64,000 nt of DNA, from NCBI GenBank assembly GCA_026008535.1, contig BRKX01000006.1, positions 6,470,501 through 6,534,500 of the forward strand. Direction: 5' to 3'. The translations under genes and the position numbers were made by a program. Below are positions 24,084 to 36,125 of the stretch, one piece after another (positions within the stretch are counted from its first letter, which is position 1; each line of letters opens with the position of its first letter). Source of the DNA: Perilla frutescens (Eukaryota > Streptophyta > Magnoliopsida > Lamiales > Lamiaceae). A model generated the notes under the pieces. The model had not been told where the DNA came from. It worked only from the letters and a program-made list of their open reading frames with translations, and ran no database searches.

Positions 24084-24935
24084 ATGGCGGAGCACTTGGC
24101 CTCCATTTTCGGCACCGAGAAAGACCGCGTGAACTGCCCCTTCTACTTCAAAATCGGCGCCTGCCGCCACGGCGACCGGTGCTCCCGCCTCCACAACCGC
24201 CCCACCACATCGCCGACGCTGCTGCTGTCCAACATGTACCAGCGCCCCGATATGATCACCCCCGGAGTCGACGCGCAGGGCCAGCCGATCGACCCCAGCA
24301 AGATCCAGGAGCATTTCGAGGATTTCTACGAGGACATTTTCGAGGAGCTCAGCAAATTCGGCGAAATCGAGAGCCTCAACGTATGCGACAACCTCGCCGA
24401 CCACATGATCGGAAATGTCTACGCCCAATTCAAGGAGGAGGATCAGGCGGCGGCTGCTCTGAACGCATTGCAGGGGAGGTTCTACTCCGGCCGTCCGATT
24501 ATTGCCGACTTCTCGCCCGTCACTGATTTTCGCGAGGCGACCTGCAGGCAATATGAGGAGAATAGTTGTAATCGTGGCGGTTATTGCAACTTTATGCACG
24601 TTAAGATGATCGGTAGGGAGCTGAGGAGGAAGCTGTATGGTACTCGCCATGGCAGGTTTTGGGGAACTAGGAGCCGCAGCAGGAGTGCCAGTCCCCCGTA
24701 TCATAAGCGTGAGAAGGAGAGGGAGAGGGAGAGAGAGAGGGATCATGATAGGCGGGATCACCGTAGTGGTGGGAGGAGGAGTGGAGGTGACAGGCATGGT
24801 GGGAGATACGAGAATGATAGGAGAAGGCATGGAGGGAGTCCAAGGAGAAGCAGGAGTCCGGTGAGGGAAGGGAGCGAGGAGCGTAGAGCTAGGATTGAGC
24901 AGTGGAATCGGGAGAGGGAGCAGAAGGGGCAGTGA
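24084..24935 (+). CDS. U2AF35: Splicing factor U2AF small subunit (U2AF35)
   Basis: Intronless 283-residue gene. In the nucleus, U2AF35 pairs with U2AF65 and recognises the AG at the 3' splice site. Domain order is complete. First CCCH zinc finger C18-X8-C27-X5-C33-X3-H37. Then a U2AF-homology RRM, about residues 44-146 (LSKFGEIESLNVCDN, IGNVYAQFKEEDQAAAALNA, GRPIIADFSPV). Second CCCH finger C154-X7-C162-X5-C168-X3-H172. From about 190 comes an Arg/Ser tail with SRSRSASPP, RERERERERD, Gly/Arg-rich runs and SPRRSRSPVRE, ending in RIEQWNREREQKGQ. The coding sequence is much richer in GC than its surroundings and causes long antisense shadow frames. Plants usually have two paralogues (a and b); I cannot tell which this is. 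Confidence 0.97.
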   Translation: MAEHLASIFGTEKDRVNCPFYFKIGACRHGDRCSRLHNRPTTSPTLLLSNMYQRPDMITPGVDAQGQPIDPSKIQEHFEDFYEDIFEELSKFGEIESLNVCDNLADHMIGNVYAQFKEEDQAAAALNALQGRFYSGRPIIADFSPVTDFREATCRQYEENSCNRGGYCNFMHVKMIGRELRRKLYGTRHGRFWGTRSRSRSASPPYHKREKERERERERDHDRRDHRSGGRRSGGDRHGGRYENDRRRHGGSPRRSRSPVREGSEERRARIEQWNREREQKGQ

Positions 24936-27900
24936 TGCTGCTGGATTGTTGTATTTGTTTATACTTCCTTTTCGCGCTGGCTATGTTTTGGTAGTTTAGA
25001 ATGCTAGTTAGACAGTAGCATGCAGCTTTAATTTTTCCATTTCTATGGGATGATGTTCGCGGGATTAGCTTATATAACCATTAGCATTTTAGTGTGTCAA
25101 AAATGAATTGTGTCAGACTGTGGTGCCTTGTATTGGTGGTTGTTTTCATCAGATCTTAATGTGTTTCTCTACTGCAATGTCGTGCTGCTAATATACATAT
25201 GTTTGTTGTTGTTCTTCACTGCTGGCACTAGCTTGTTATTCTGGTTATTTGGTTTTCCAATTTTCAGATCGTACGTAAATCATGAGCATGAGTTTTAAGT
25301 ATCTTCCATATTCAAGTTCCACTTTTTGTTTGTGCCCATGCAAGATGCATAGTTTAGAATATGAATTCCCCTATTGAACCTCTGCATGTGTGGTGAAAAC
25401 CTCATCAGCTAGAAATACTGCAATGCCTGGCGTGCTGATGACTTTGTGAATGTGTAGTGAATAAAGCTATGGAGGGTGTAATAGCTTGAGCAAGATTTTT
25501 GCATTTTCTGAAATCCAAAGTAGTCTATTCATGTAACTCATTGCTGGAGCAACTTACTTTGAACTGCGGAGAATTTCGAATGAGCTGTGGCTGAACAATA
25601 GTTAACCCGCGTGATCTCCATTCGCTGGTAAGTTCGAGTGCCATATTATATTATTTGTACTATAGTGAATAGTTTGTTTTATTCATTTTTCTCGTGTGAA
25701 TGCACATTTGTTCCTCTTTCCACAAAGAAATTTCAATATTAAGCATAGAATCCAAGGTCAGAGTGAATGAATCTGAAAGAGTATCATCTTCATAGTTTCG
25801 TTGAAGTCATGTTCTATAGAACTTCTGTCAGATTATTACTTCTGTATGGATATAATATGGGGGGGGGGGGTACGTGCATATGTATGTTCTACATGATGCA
25901 TTCATGTATCCTATATAGACTTTGGGATTAGTGATGCCTTTGAAAATACTAAATTAATCTAGATTGTTTACTAGGATCAATATCTAAATTAGTCTAGCCT
26001 TAGCATCAGATGCAACATATAACAATTCATCGATATGGCCGTTTATGGTTACACAAACTTGCCTTTTCTGGTTTGGGGCTTGATGATGAAGGAAAGGGAA
26101 CCCTGTTTGTCCAATGTTTCAAATGGTCAGAATCCTTTATTTCTGGGAGATGCCACATTTCATTTATTAGCTCAATGTATTTCCTCATCCATTATGATTT
26201 ATTTATTTTTCTCAAAAGGCACAATCAAGTATTTGTGTTTGGTTCTTATTCTCCCTTACACGTTACTGGGCATTTCTGTGTTGATTGCATGCATTCGTTA
26301 TTCTTGGCCGTGGCGTTCCCTGTTTTTCTTTGTTCTGTATTATTCTATCCATGATTTCCAGATGAAGATTCAAATTTTTTGAGATGTTTTTGTTTTACTC
26401 TCATTAGTAGTGGGAAGTTATTTATCCTTGATTTCCTCTGGAAATATTTTTCTCCATCACACTCCAGATTTGCTGCAGTTGAAATGTGGACTTTGGCACT
26501 TTGTTTTTCTCCTGAAAGTGGGATAGTCTACGTCTTTCTATTTGTTTACTTCTCTGATTTCAAGGCCAGTATGCTATTGCATTGGTGAAAGTGTGAAACT
26601 GACCTCGTACGTGTGTATACGTGGTATTTACATATCATGTTATTGTAATGAACTTGCTTTTTTCCCCCTTTCTCTGTTGTTTATTTATCTACTTGCAATA
26701 GGATCTAGGAGCAAAAACAAGTTAGAAATTTCGATTTAGTATTGGTCTCGAACATGAGATCTCTCCGTGTCGCCGATAGGACAGTCATGATACATGTTAA
26801 GAATTAAGATCATCCCCAACAGTCTATACTATAATACAACATTTTTATCACTAAAATATTGCAGAATGTATATAGGCTCCAGTGGTCTACACTATAATTC
26901 TACACCAACAGAAAATATTTTATAATATTCTCTTTATAATTATTATTTTATAATTGCTAACATATAATAATATATGTATTTCATTTGACTAGCCATCTAA
27001 AATAAATTCAACATTTCATAATAATTACTAAAATAAATTTATTTGATTTTTTTTAAAGTTACATAATAATATTTTATAATTCTCTGAAGTGAGAAATGTG
27101 CTTCTATATTTTGGATTTGTTTTTAAATCGAGCACGAAAAGTTGAAATTTTGTATCTTTTTTTTGTTATTTTGTGTGTTTTTTTTATTTTTTATTTAATG
27201 TATTTTAGTACTTTTATGTAATTTTTATTGTTGATGTAATTTTATCTAATTTAATTTTGTATTTCAACATTTGCATTTAATTAAATTTATCACATATAAA
27301 ATAATTCAATATTAAAATTTTTTAAATATTAATTTATAACACATTAATTAAAATATTTTAAGTAATTAAAAATAAAAATAAAAAAAAAATAAAAAAATAA
27401 ATATACCGTATAGGAGAGGCGTTCCTCTCTCCTGTCCCTCATTTTAGTGTTGTTTTTGCCTCGTCCACTGGAGAGAAAAAATTGTAAATTGATGTTGCTC
27501 TAATAGTTCAACAACGTTTTTTTTTTCCTGATGCTATATTAAAAATGAATAAAGTCTACATAAAATAATGGTTAATTTTATATTTATACATGTATTAAAG
27601 CAAAATTATATGGGCAGAATTGTAAATGAAAAATATCAGAAAAAAAGTAGTACAAAATAAATTTAATGCCAAAAACTAACGAATTTATTTCCATTTTGAG
27701 ACAGATGTTTGTTGTGGTCTTTTAAAAAAAATTCTCTAATTTTATGCAATCATAACATTTTGTTGTATAAATTTTCATTTCACCTAATTACGTAAATTTT
27801 AGTGTTTCTATTTTATCTTAAAATAATATAAATATTCACTTCTAATTAATCAAAATATAAAAATATATAGACAAACTGAAATCGCAATTGCATAAAAAAA

Positions 27901-28276
27901 GTTCGTGCATTGCATGGTTATGCTGATGTATTTTGTGAATATTTTTGTATCTTGGGTATAGACCATATTTTTGTGTGCAAATTTTGACTGTACAACTACC
28001 ACGAGCTTGATTAATTTATTATGCGGCATTTTTTTTTATGATATGCCTTTTATTTACTCCAAGATGATATTAAGTTATTTATTTATTTAAATTTAAATTT
28101 AAATAATTATGATAATTATTGTTTATATATACGAAAATAATGTTTATTTTTTAATCTATTAATTTTTTTTACAAACGTTTATTTCACACACCTATCTATA
28201 TACGTGTGCATTATAAATATATATCAACTATGATAGAGTATTGTTTTTTAACTTTTCAATTATTATAAAATAAAAT
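24936..28276. other. Region downstream of U2AF35
   Basis: U2AF35 3' UTR followed by about 3 kb without a recognised gene. 25,000-26,750 is less AT-rich and could be transcribed 3' sequence with introns, but the open frames show no conserved protein. A run of 12 G lies at 25859-25870. From 26,800 the sequence is strongly AT-rich; 26,810-27,510 has edges (CCCCAACAGTCTATACT on the left, ATGTTGCTCTAATAG on the right) suggestive of an old DNA transposon, not proven. Confidence 0.45.
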
Positions 28277-28716
28277 GAGTAAATTTCACTTTTGATCTCA
28301 TTAGAATAGGGTCAAAATATTTTTAGTATCAAAAGTTACTTTTTTGGTCCCAAATGATATTTTTTCGACAATTTTGGTTTCATTAGATATTTTTCCGATT
28401 AATTTAGTCCCATAAGACATTTCTCTGATAATTTTAATCCCAAAGTAACTGAGATCTTTGGTGCACTAGACAACACGGATTAATTTAAGATAGAATGACA
28501 GGATATCTTGGATTTTGGAACACATATTGTTTGTTTTCATATGCATGAGACACGTCTCAAATTCACCAAAATTATTAGTTTGGGACTAAAATTATTGAAA
28601 AAATATTTTATGAGACTAAAATTGTCAGAAAAATATAATTTGGGACTAAAAATGTAACTTTTGATACTAAAAGTATTTTGACCATATTCTAATGGGACTA
28701 GAAATAAAATTTATCC
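28277..28716. mobile_element. MULE-type foldback element, short copy (440 bp)
   Basis: Related to 10592-11938. Left end GAGTAAATTTCACTTTTGAT, right end (reverse complement) GGATAAATTTTATTTCTAGT, followed by the shared (A)GGGTCAAAATATTTTTAGT unit. The arms contain the same 'tttGGTCCCAAATGAT' modules. Flanked by AAAATAAAAT at 28267-28276 and 28717-28726, a 10-bp duplication, though it is low-complexity. It has no coding capacity. Confidence 0.72.
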
Positions 28717-30035
28717 AAAATAAAATACTATCAAACATTGCACGGGAGACAGTAATTTGATTTATTGGAAAGCAATTCATAATCTTTAGGTGAACTCCAA
28801 TGCACACCACCTATTTGGTGGGTGCAATTTTAGTACCTTTTTTTTTGTCAAACTCCAACTTTTCGCCCCAAATATTACACAAAAATACGAATATTTTTTA
28901 ATAAAATTGACAATTTCAATTAATCATATATAGCTACAAAATTGACAGAGATGGTGTTACCTCATTCATGCATTCCTCAATTTAATCTATACAGGAGAAT
29001 ACAATCACCTTTCATCTGCAAAAAAAAAAAAAAATTTAATAAAATTGAAACAAAACGTAATCACATAATAAATAACTCAATCAAAATTTCAATTTATTTC
29101 TATGCGCGATTGCCCATTCTCTCGGAAAAAATTTGGAATTTGCGACTACGACCTGCATAGGAGATTGATCCAATCACCTTACTTGCTATCGCCATCGCTC
29201 TATGAAACCAAACTTGCCCCCAATTGCTTTTCAGAAATTAACACTCCATCAAACTTGCCCCCAATTGTTTCTGATGAATGGCGTCTCTATCAAACTTCAA
29301 TTGCTTCTCCGGAATTCACGCTCTCAAAATTGGCAAAGTGTGACGACGAAGCTAGGGGATAACTATTTAAGGGTAAAGTCCGTGTTTAAGTTCAAAAAGA
29401 AAACTTATTAATTAAAAAAATAGGTTTTATACCACCATCGTTGATTGCACTCTTACAGACACGATTAATTTGATCGATTAAGGGATCGAGTTGAGGCTAG
29501 TCGGAAACATATATGGTATCGGGGCTGATAACATTTCCGTCATTGTCGGAAAACATATCGGAGCAAAAGGAAGTGGACGATACACACTATTCGCCGATAG
29601 AATTTTAGTCAACCCAAAATAGAACCTTTCAAGAAGAAAAGGGCAGAACAGTGTATTGGAACTAGGGTTAATTAGTTTTCTAAAAAAAATTCAAAATTAT
29701 TTCCACTTGATAAAAATCTAACAATAATATGCAATGCGGGAGTTCTAGCATGGACTTTATCGAAAAACATGATTAAATTAGACCAAATGTGAGTTTTATA
29801 TGTTTAAAATGTCTTTGTACTCTGAGGAAAACGCAAATACTTTTATCCTTTATACTTTTGTTTTTTTATAATTTTTATATGTAGTGTACATTATGTTCGA
29901 CCTCACTTTTACTTTTAATACGGAAGAAAAATAGAGAAATGAACCCATAAGTCGAATAAAGACAGAGAAAAAAAAAGAGGAACTGCACCATAAATAATGA
30001 TAAAAATTTGTGTAAGTCTCACATGTCAAACTTTA
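28717..30035. other. Intergenic DNA left of the copia element
   Basis: AT-rich, with a less AT-rich part at 29,100-29,360 that is open for 86 codons but resembles no family I know. Two near copies of CAAACTTGCCCCCAATTG at 29206 and 29250 make it look repeat-derived. No supported gene. Confidence 0.4.
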
Positions 30036-30058
30036 GGGATATTCTTAGTTGAGGTAAT
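30036..30058. mobile_element. MITE interrupted by the copia element, left piece
   Basis: Begins GGGATATTCTTAG. With the right piece (36126-36227, ending CTAAGAATTTTCCC) it forms inverted ends of one small MITE split by the retrotransposon. The joined interior matches the MITE at 46742-46914 in its GTGTCACAATATAT core. Confidence 0.6.
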
Positions 30059-30599
30059 TGTTGGGTATCAGAACCACCATCTCCAAGCGTTCTCCTGTAT
30101 TTACCGAACGATTCAGCCATTGATGGAGGATTTGTACGGCTCAGAATCTCACTCCAGTCTTTAGTCTCCACAGCTGCAGATTTGCCTTTGAACGGAAGCC
30201 ACACTGAAGAGATCTACACCACGAACCGGCCACTGACACAGAGCCTCCTCTAGAACAAACCCTACCGTCTTCACTACCTCTCAGAGATTTGGTTAATCCA
30301 CCAAGATAGTGGAGTAACCCTCACACAGATTACAGAAGAGAAAGAGAAGAAGATTCACACAGAAACAAGAAGGAAGCACTCAACTTACTTGCTCTCTCTC
30401 TCTCTCAAGGAACTCTCTGGAAGCAGAAGACGAGTGCATGAATGAATGAATGAATGAAGAACAGTAACCGTTCCAGCAAATATATAGGGCGGTGCCAGAG
30501 AGTTAGGATAAGCAGGAGGTTTGGGCCGAGCTGCTTCAGAGTCAGTTGGGCCGATTGTATGACATTGGGCTACACTAATAATGGGCCTAATTATCAACA
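30059..30599 (-). repeat. LTR (3' LTR in element orientation)
   Basis: Starts TGTTGGGTATCAGAACC and ends AATTATCAACA. Matches 35586-36120 almost throughout, including the tetranucleotide GAAT repeat ending of the leader (GAATGAATGAATGAAT). In element orientation it carries a TATA-like TATATATTTGC at about 30476-30488. Confidence 0.95.
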
Positions 30600-30613
30600 A
30601 TCTCCACCTTGGG
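30600..30613 (-). other. Polypurine tract of the copia element
   Basis: Read on the minus strand it is CCCAAGGTGGAGAT directly against the 3' LTR, the expected position and composition for plus-strand DNA priming. Confidence 0.8.
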
Positions 30614-30906
30614 CCCATTCAAGGAGTTTGCACCGGAGATAACATTTTTAGAGATCATCACTGCCGTACATCCCACCTACAGAGATCACACATCATAACT
30701 ATAGGTGAGATACATCCAAAACACAAAGTCTGAATTAGATCACAAAGATCTTTAGGGAAGTCACCAGGTAATCACCAAAGGACAAACCTATAATAAACTA
30801 CCAGGTGGCAGCACTTTGAGAGGAAAATCAACAAATGAAATCAATCTCAAAGGCTAAAAACCAAACTCAAAAATTGAAGTTTAACCTGGGTCAAAATTCA
30901 AAATCT

Positions 30907-31719
30907 TTAAACATGCAGCATGTTTTTCAAAAGGTAATTATTTTGTACCCATGTCAGCAGGATTAACTTTAGAAGGAATTTTCTCAAGTGAAACAATTTT
31001 ACTTTCCACAATATCCCTAATGAAATGGAACCTAACATCAATATGTTTGTTCTATCATGAAAAACAGGATTTTTACAAAGTTGAATGGCTGATTGACTGT
31101 CTGAAAAAACCACAACATCCTTTTTGAGAAAACCAATTTCAGACAAAATCCCTTTCAACCATAAGGCTTCCTTGAAGGCTTCAGTAATAGCTACATACTC
31201 TGCCTTTGTGGTTGAAAGTGCAACAATATGTTGTAGCTGTGATTTCCAGCTTATGCATGACTCACACAAAGTAAAAGTATAAGAAGTAGTGGACCTCATA
31301 TTGTCTCTGTCATTAGCATAATTAGAGTCAACATAACCACACAACTGAACACCTTTCATACTTTTAGAAAAATTTAACCCAACATGCAATGAAGATTTTA
31401 AGTATCTTATCAACCATTTAAGAGCTTCCCAGTGAGTAACCCCAGGATTTGCCATGTACCTGCTCAAACAACTCACAGAGTAAGCAATATCAGGTCTTGT
31501 ACTAACCATAAGATACATCACAGAGCCAATTGCATTGCAGTACGACACCTTTTTCATGTCATTTATTTCAGAAACAGTCTTAGGGGACTGTTCCTTACTT
31601 AGCACAAAGTGAGCTGCTAAAGGCACATTAACAACTTTAGCTTTAGTCAAAAAGAACTTACTCAAAATCTTTTTAACATATGAAGTCTGATTTAACACAA
31701 GAGTATTGTTCTTTCTGTC
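30907..31719 (-). pseudogene. Copia pol, RNase H region
   Basis: Open as NTLVLNQTSYVKKILSKFF, then the connection region (GSVMYLMVSTRPDIAYSVSC), then RNase H with CGYVDSNYANDRDNMRSTTS, STTKAEYVAITEAFKEALWL and FSDSQSAIQLCKNPVFHDRT, which hold the catalytic Asp/Glu/Asp residues. RNase H removes the RNA template during reverse transcription. Near 31,055 a single-base loss shifts the frame: the family's usual 'H.RTKHID(V)R(F)HFIRD' continues only in another frame. Confidence 0.85.
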
Positions 31720-31721
31720 CC

Positions 31722-32828
31722 TTAACCTAAATCTTTCATTTCAAAATTATCACTCAGACAAGACTGAACATGTTTCAAAGTATTCAGGCAGGGACTTATC
31801 AACAACATATCATCTACATATATCAGAAGGAACATAGGAACAGTAGAAGTATCTTTAAAATATAAATAATGGTCAAACTTGCTTCTGATAAATTTCAAAG
31901 ACCTCATGCACTGATCAAATTTCAAATTCCACTGCCTTGGACACTGTTTTAAACTATATAAAGATTTTCTCAATAAACAAACATGATTAGGTTTATCACA
32001 GTCAACAATGTCCTCAGGCTGATGCATGTAGATGGGCACATCAAGATCACCATGTAAGAATGCAGTGGTTACATCCATTTGTTTTAATTCCCAATTAAAT
32101 TGAGCAACTAAAGATAACATGATTCTCACAGTGGTGAATTTTACAACAGGAGCAAAGACTTCAGTATAATCAACCCCTTCCTTTTGAGTAAATCCTTTAG
32201 CAACTAATCTGGCTTTAAACCTGACATTATTGAACTCACTTTTAATTTTAAACAGCCATTTACAATCCACAACAGAGGCATGCTCAGGTTTAGGAACCAA
32301 TTCCCATGTTTTATTAACATGCAATGATTTCATCTCTATTTGCATAGCAGTCAACCATTTTGCAGCATCTTTACACTTAAGAGCTTCCTGAATAGTTTTA
32401 GGTTCATTGTTATCTAGAGACTCATGCACAATAAAAGCCAAATCAAGCAGATTGCACTCAGTATCAGCATATCTAGCAGGTTTACTGATGGTTCTCTTCA
32501 CCCTGTCTCTAGCTAGCAAATAACCATCCATATTTTCAATCTCACTGTTGTGATTATCATGACTATCAGATTCAGTTTCAGTACCAGATTCATGCTCAAA
32601 TTCTTGTTCAGATTCATGCTCAGGTTCATGCATATTGTTATTATCATTTTGCATAGGTGCAGTCAGAACAGGAAGATGAGCAGTGAGAGGCTCTACCTCA
32701 AAAGGAACAGTGAGGGCATGATCATTAACAGCAATAGCAGGTTGAGGTGAAAATAAGCAAGGAAAAGAAGTTTCATTAAAAACAACATCTCTGCTAATAG
32801 CAGTCTTAAAACCAGACACATCTTTCAC
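31722..32828 (-). pseudogene. Copia pol, reverse transcriptase region
   Basis: Contains the acidic linker, then the RVT_2 domain: NVRFKARLVAKGFTQKEGVD, DVTTAFLHGDLDVPIYMHQP, LYSLKQCPRQWNLKFD and the catalytic YVDDMLL box. The chain stops after FEMKDLG, where a short stretch normally linking to the RNase H part seems to be missing and the frame changes. It copies element RNA to DNA in virus-like particles in intact relatives. Confidence 0.9.
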
Positions 32829-33148
32829 CTACAACCTATACCCTTTGACTCCTTCAGGGTACCTTAAGAAAACACATTTCTTAGCTCTTGGTTCCAACTT
32901 ATCATCTTTCACATGCATATAAGCAGCACAACCAAATATCCCTTAAATTTGACATATCAATAGGTTTATTAGTAAACACATTTTCAGGATATTTTTCCAT
33001 GTAAAGGAACAGATGGGGACCTATTGATCAAATACACAGCAGTACACACTGCCTCACCCCAAAATTTATTAGACATACCAGAGAGGGCACACATGCTCTT
33101 CACCCTATCTAAGATAGTCTTGTTCATTCTTTCAGCAACCCCATTTTG

Positions 33149-34342
33149 CTAGGGATTATAAGGAACTATTTTGTGTCTCTTAATACCAGATTTAGCACAT
33201 AACTCATCAACTTGGGCATTGCAAAATTCAAGACCATTGTCAGTCATTAGGGTTTTAATTTTCTTGCTAGTTTGATTTTCAATCTGAATTTTCCATGTTT
33301 TGAACTTATCAATAACTTCAGATTTATGCTTCATTAAGAAGACCCAAACTTTTCTAGAAAAGTCATCAATTATAGACAAGAAAAATATGTTTCCACCATG
33401 AGTGGTAACTTTTGCAGGACCCCATACATCAGAATGAAAATACTCAAGAATTTCAGTACTTTTACAAGGCTTAGATGACACGGAGTTAGGAAATTGGACC
33501 TTATGTTGTTTACCTAAAACACATGCATCACAGAAAGACATGCTTGAAATCACATCAGATCCAAACACACCATCATTTTTCAGGATGTTCAGGCCTTTAT
33601 CACTCATATGCCATAATCTATTATGCCATAATACAGTTTTATCATTCTGTAACACATTCACAGAGCATGCAGTAGGCACAGAAGGTAAGGTTTTGCAAAT
33701 GTACATATTATTTTTCTTTTCAACTTTGAAAACCACCATGGAACCTTTCAAAATTTTAATCTGACCATTTCCCCACCTTCCTTCAAGCCCACTTTCTTCT
33801 AAAGCAGCACATGATAACAGATTATAGCATAATTCAGGCACATATCTAACATTTCTCAGAGCAATAGCAGACCCATTATCAAATTTAAGGCAAACATTGC
33901 CAATACCAACAACTCTGCATTTCTTTTCATTAGCCATGGACACAAAACCATTTTCAATTTCCTTATAAGTAGAGAACAGGTTCTTAAATGGAGTAATATG
34001 ATAAGTGCAGCCATAATCAAGGAGCCAATCAGTTTCACATAGAGAACCAGTGACAGAACATGCAGAGGGAATAATCACAGAACCAGAATCAGTAACCATG
34101 TAACAATCACCAAGTTTGTCACTTGTAGCTACATTAGCTATATCAGATTCATTGCCATTCTTATTCTTGTTATTCCTCTTAGGCTTTGGGCACTCTTTAG
34201 CATAATGACAAGGTTCATGACAGTTATAGCACTTTCTAGTGCCCTTAGACCTAGATTTTGACCTGCTCTTACCTTTCTCTTTCTTACTACTATTTTCAGA
34301 ATTATCAGAGGACCTATTCTTAGCCCTCCCCCTCACATACAT
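33149..34342 (-). pseudogene. Copia gag 3' end, protease and integrase
   Basis: Begins with the Gag tail and zinc knuckle CYNCHEPCHYAKEC (C-X2-C-X4-H-X4-C). The protease motif reads DWLLDYGCTYHI, where the family has D-S/T-G: the Ser/Thr beside the catalytic Asp is Tyr here. The integrase zinc-binding motif follows (HNRLWHMSDKGL ... CDACVLGK). The integrase core has FHSDVWGP and TDNGLEF, supplying two catalytic Asp residues. A TAG at 33149-33151 replaces a Gln codon just before QNGVAERMN. The frame then breaks again between 33148 and 32830. Confidence 0.9.
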
Positions 34343-34914
34343 TGCTTTTTTCTGAGAATTACTACCCCCCCATTTTTAAGCAAATCTAATTCTTTTGCCT
34401 TTAAAGCACTGATTATGACATCCACAGAGGCACTATCCCTCTCATATTTGATTGTAGATTTCACATCAGAGTAAGAATCAAGAATAACATTCATCAAAGC
34501 AATACTTGTGTAATTATCAATAGTAGTCTCACCAGCCTTTTTAATATCTTGAACAAGCTTAGTAAATCCATCAATATGCCCATCAATATCTTTAGAAAGA
34601 TCAAGTTTGTATTTAAAAAGCTTTTCCAACATATACATGCAGCTATTAAAAGATGTTTCAGTATATAAAGCATCAAGTTTGTCCCATAAATCTTTTGCAT
34701 GCTCAATTTCACCCACTTTTCTGATCATAGAGTCAGACAAGCTTAAAATTATACTGGAGCATACAATTTCATCCATTTCAACCCTTCTTTCAGCAGTTTC
34801 AGTAGTACAGTAAGATTGATCAATGGCTTTAGCAACTTTTTGATGAATCAACACACATTTCATCTTTTGCTTCCAAATACTAAAATCATTCTTACCATTA
34901 AGGAATAATACCAA
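34333..34914 (-). pseudogene. Copia gag, N-terminal part
   Basis: Starts MVLFLNGKNDFSIWKQKMKC and contains the UBN2-type copia Gag core (AKDLWDKLDALYTETSFNSC, LEKLFKYKLDLSKDIDGHID). Gag forms the virus-like particle. The frame changes at a C-run on the plus strand (about 34364-34371, G-run in the gene), separating it from the zinc knuckle in the next frame. Confidence 0.88.
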
Positions 34915-35020
34915 ATGAATTGGTAGTCATAATTCCAACAAACCACCAAAACAAGCACAGAGTCAAGAATAGGCACATGATCAGACAATAAGGGAAACAC
35001 AGAGCCAGAAAATAAGCTGA

Positions 35021-35050
35021 AACACACACACACACACACACACACACACC
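35021..35050. repeat. (CA)n microsatellite in the copia leader
   Basis: About 14 CA units in the untranslated leader between LTR and gag. Confidence 0.95.
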
Positions 35051-35572
35051 AGATTTGAATCAGCAGACCCTTAACGGTGAGAGGATTACCCAGTTTGCAA
35101 CACTCACTTAAGCGGAGGGCACAAGGACTTACTCAGACACCAGATCTGAAGATTCAGGAATTTAACAAATTCCTTAAGTTCTTTCGAACTCAACCAGAAG
35201 GATCTTTCAGATCCTAAACACCACGCTTAAAGTCGACAGAGAATAAAGAAATCGCACAAGACTCGCAAGAACAGAGCAGACAATATAAACAGCGGAAGAG
35301 CGAAACAGCACCAGGAAAGGAAAAGAAAACCCTAAAACAGCGAATCTAAGACAGATCTAGAGCGCAATTAGGCAGAGAACAAATAACCATTTAGACAATT
35401 GCCAGAACCATGCCGATTGCCCCACTTGGCTCTAAGAATTTAAACAACAGAGAGAATCTCAGCCGTTTTACTAGAACGGAGCCCTAGAAGAGGGTACTCC
35501 GACCTACCGTACGCGTTTTTGAACGCGAAGACGGGCTGTCATCGGCAGAGACCGGGGAGATGGTGATTAGTG

Positions 35573-35584
35573 GCTCTGATACCA
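35573..35584 (-). other. Primer-binding site of the copia element
   Basis: On the minus strand TGGTATCAGAGC, one base inside the 5' LTR, complementary to the 3' end of initiator tRNA-Met. It sets the element's orientation. Confidence 0.93.
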
Positions 35585-35585
35585 C

Positions 35586-36120
35586 TGTTGGGTATCGAAA
35601 CCACCATCTCCAAGCATTCTCCTGCATTTACCGAACGATTCAGCCATTGATGGAGGATTTTTGTACGGCTCAGAATCTCACACCAGTCTTTAGTCTCCAC
35701 AGCTGCAGATCTACCTTTGAACGGAAGCCATACATAAGAGATCTACACCACGAACCGACCACTGACATAGAGCCTCCTCTGGAACAAACCTTACCGCCTT
35801 CACTACCTCTCAGAGATCTGGTTAATCTACCAAGATAGTGGAGTAACCCTCACACAGATTACAGAAGAGAAGGAGAAGAAGATTCACACAGAAACGAGAA
35901 GGAAGCACTCAACTTACTTGATCTCTCTCTCAAGGAACTCTCTAAAAGCAGAAGACGAGTGAATGAATGAATGAATGAGGAACAGTAACCGCTCCAGCAA
36001 ATATATAGGGCGGCGCCAGAGAGTTAGGATAAGCAGGAGGTTTGGGCCAAGCTGCTTCAGAGTCAGTTGGGCCGATTGCATGGCATTGGGCCACACTAAT
36101 AATAGGCCTAATTATCAACG
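35586..36120 (-). repeat. LTR (5' LTR in element orientation)
   Basis: Starts TGTTGGGTATCGAAACC and ends ATTATCAACG; matches 30059-30599. The final G breaks the expected TG..CA end and is probably a point mutation. Confidence 0.95.
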
Positions 36121-36125
36121 GTAAT

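Larger units (their letters stand above)
30059..36120 (-). mobile_element. Ty1/copia LTR retrotransposon (6,062 bp), minus strand
   Basis: Two similar LTRs (30059-30599 and 35586-36120) bracket gag and pol in copia order (protease, integrase, reverse transcriptase, RNase H). Flanked by the 5-bp duplication GTAAT at 30054-30058 and 36121-36125. The LTR boundaries are TG..CA, except that the outer base of the right-hand copy is G instead of A. A primer-binding site complementary to initiator tRNA-Met and a purine-rich tract are in place. Coding is interrupted by frameshifts, a stop and a small deletion, so it is not autonomous. The LTRs remain alike (a few per cent difference by eye), so insertion is fairly recent. 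Confidence 0.95.

Noticed and set aside
24024..24830. 268-codon minus-strand open frame
   Set aside because: It is antisense to U2AF35, caused by the high GC content and codon bias of that gene; Pro/Thr/Val-rich with no domain.
26010..26739. Overlapping hydrophobic frames of 65-115 codons
   Set aside because: AT/T-rich sequence gives Phe/Leu/Ser/Tyr-rich translations; no motif and no splice-supported extension.
29102..29362. 86-codon plus-strand frame
   Set aside because: No similarity recognised, contains internal short repeats, and lies among transposon DNA.
35560..35838. 92-codon frame in the copia LTR
   Set aside because: It crosses the primer-binding site and LTR, is on the strand opposite to the element, and has no domain.
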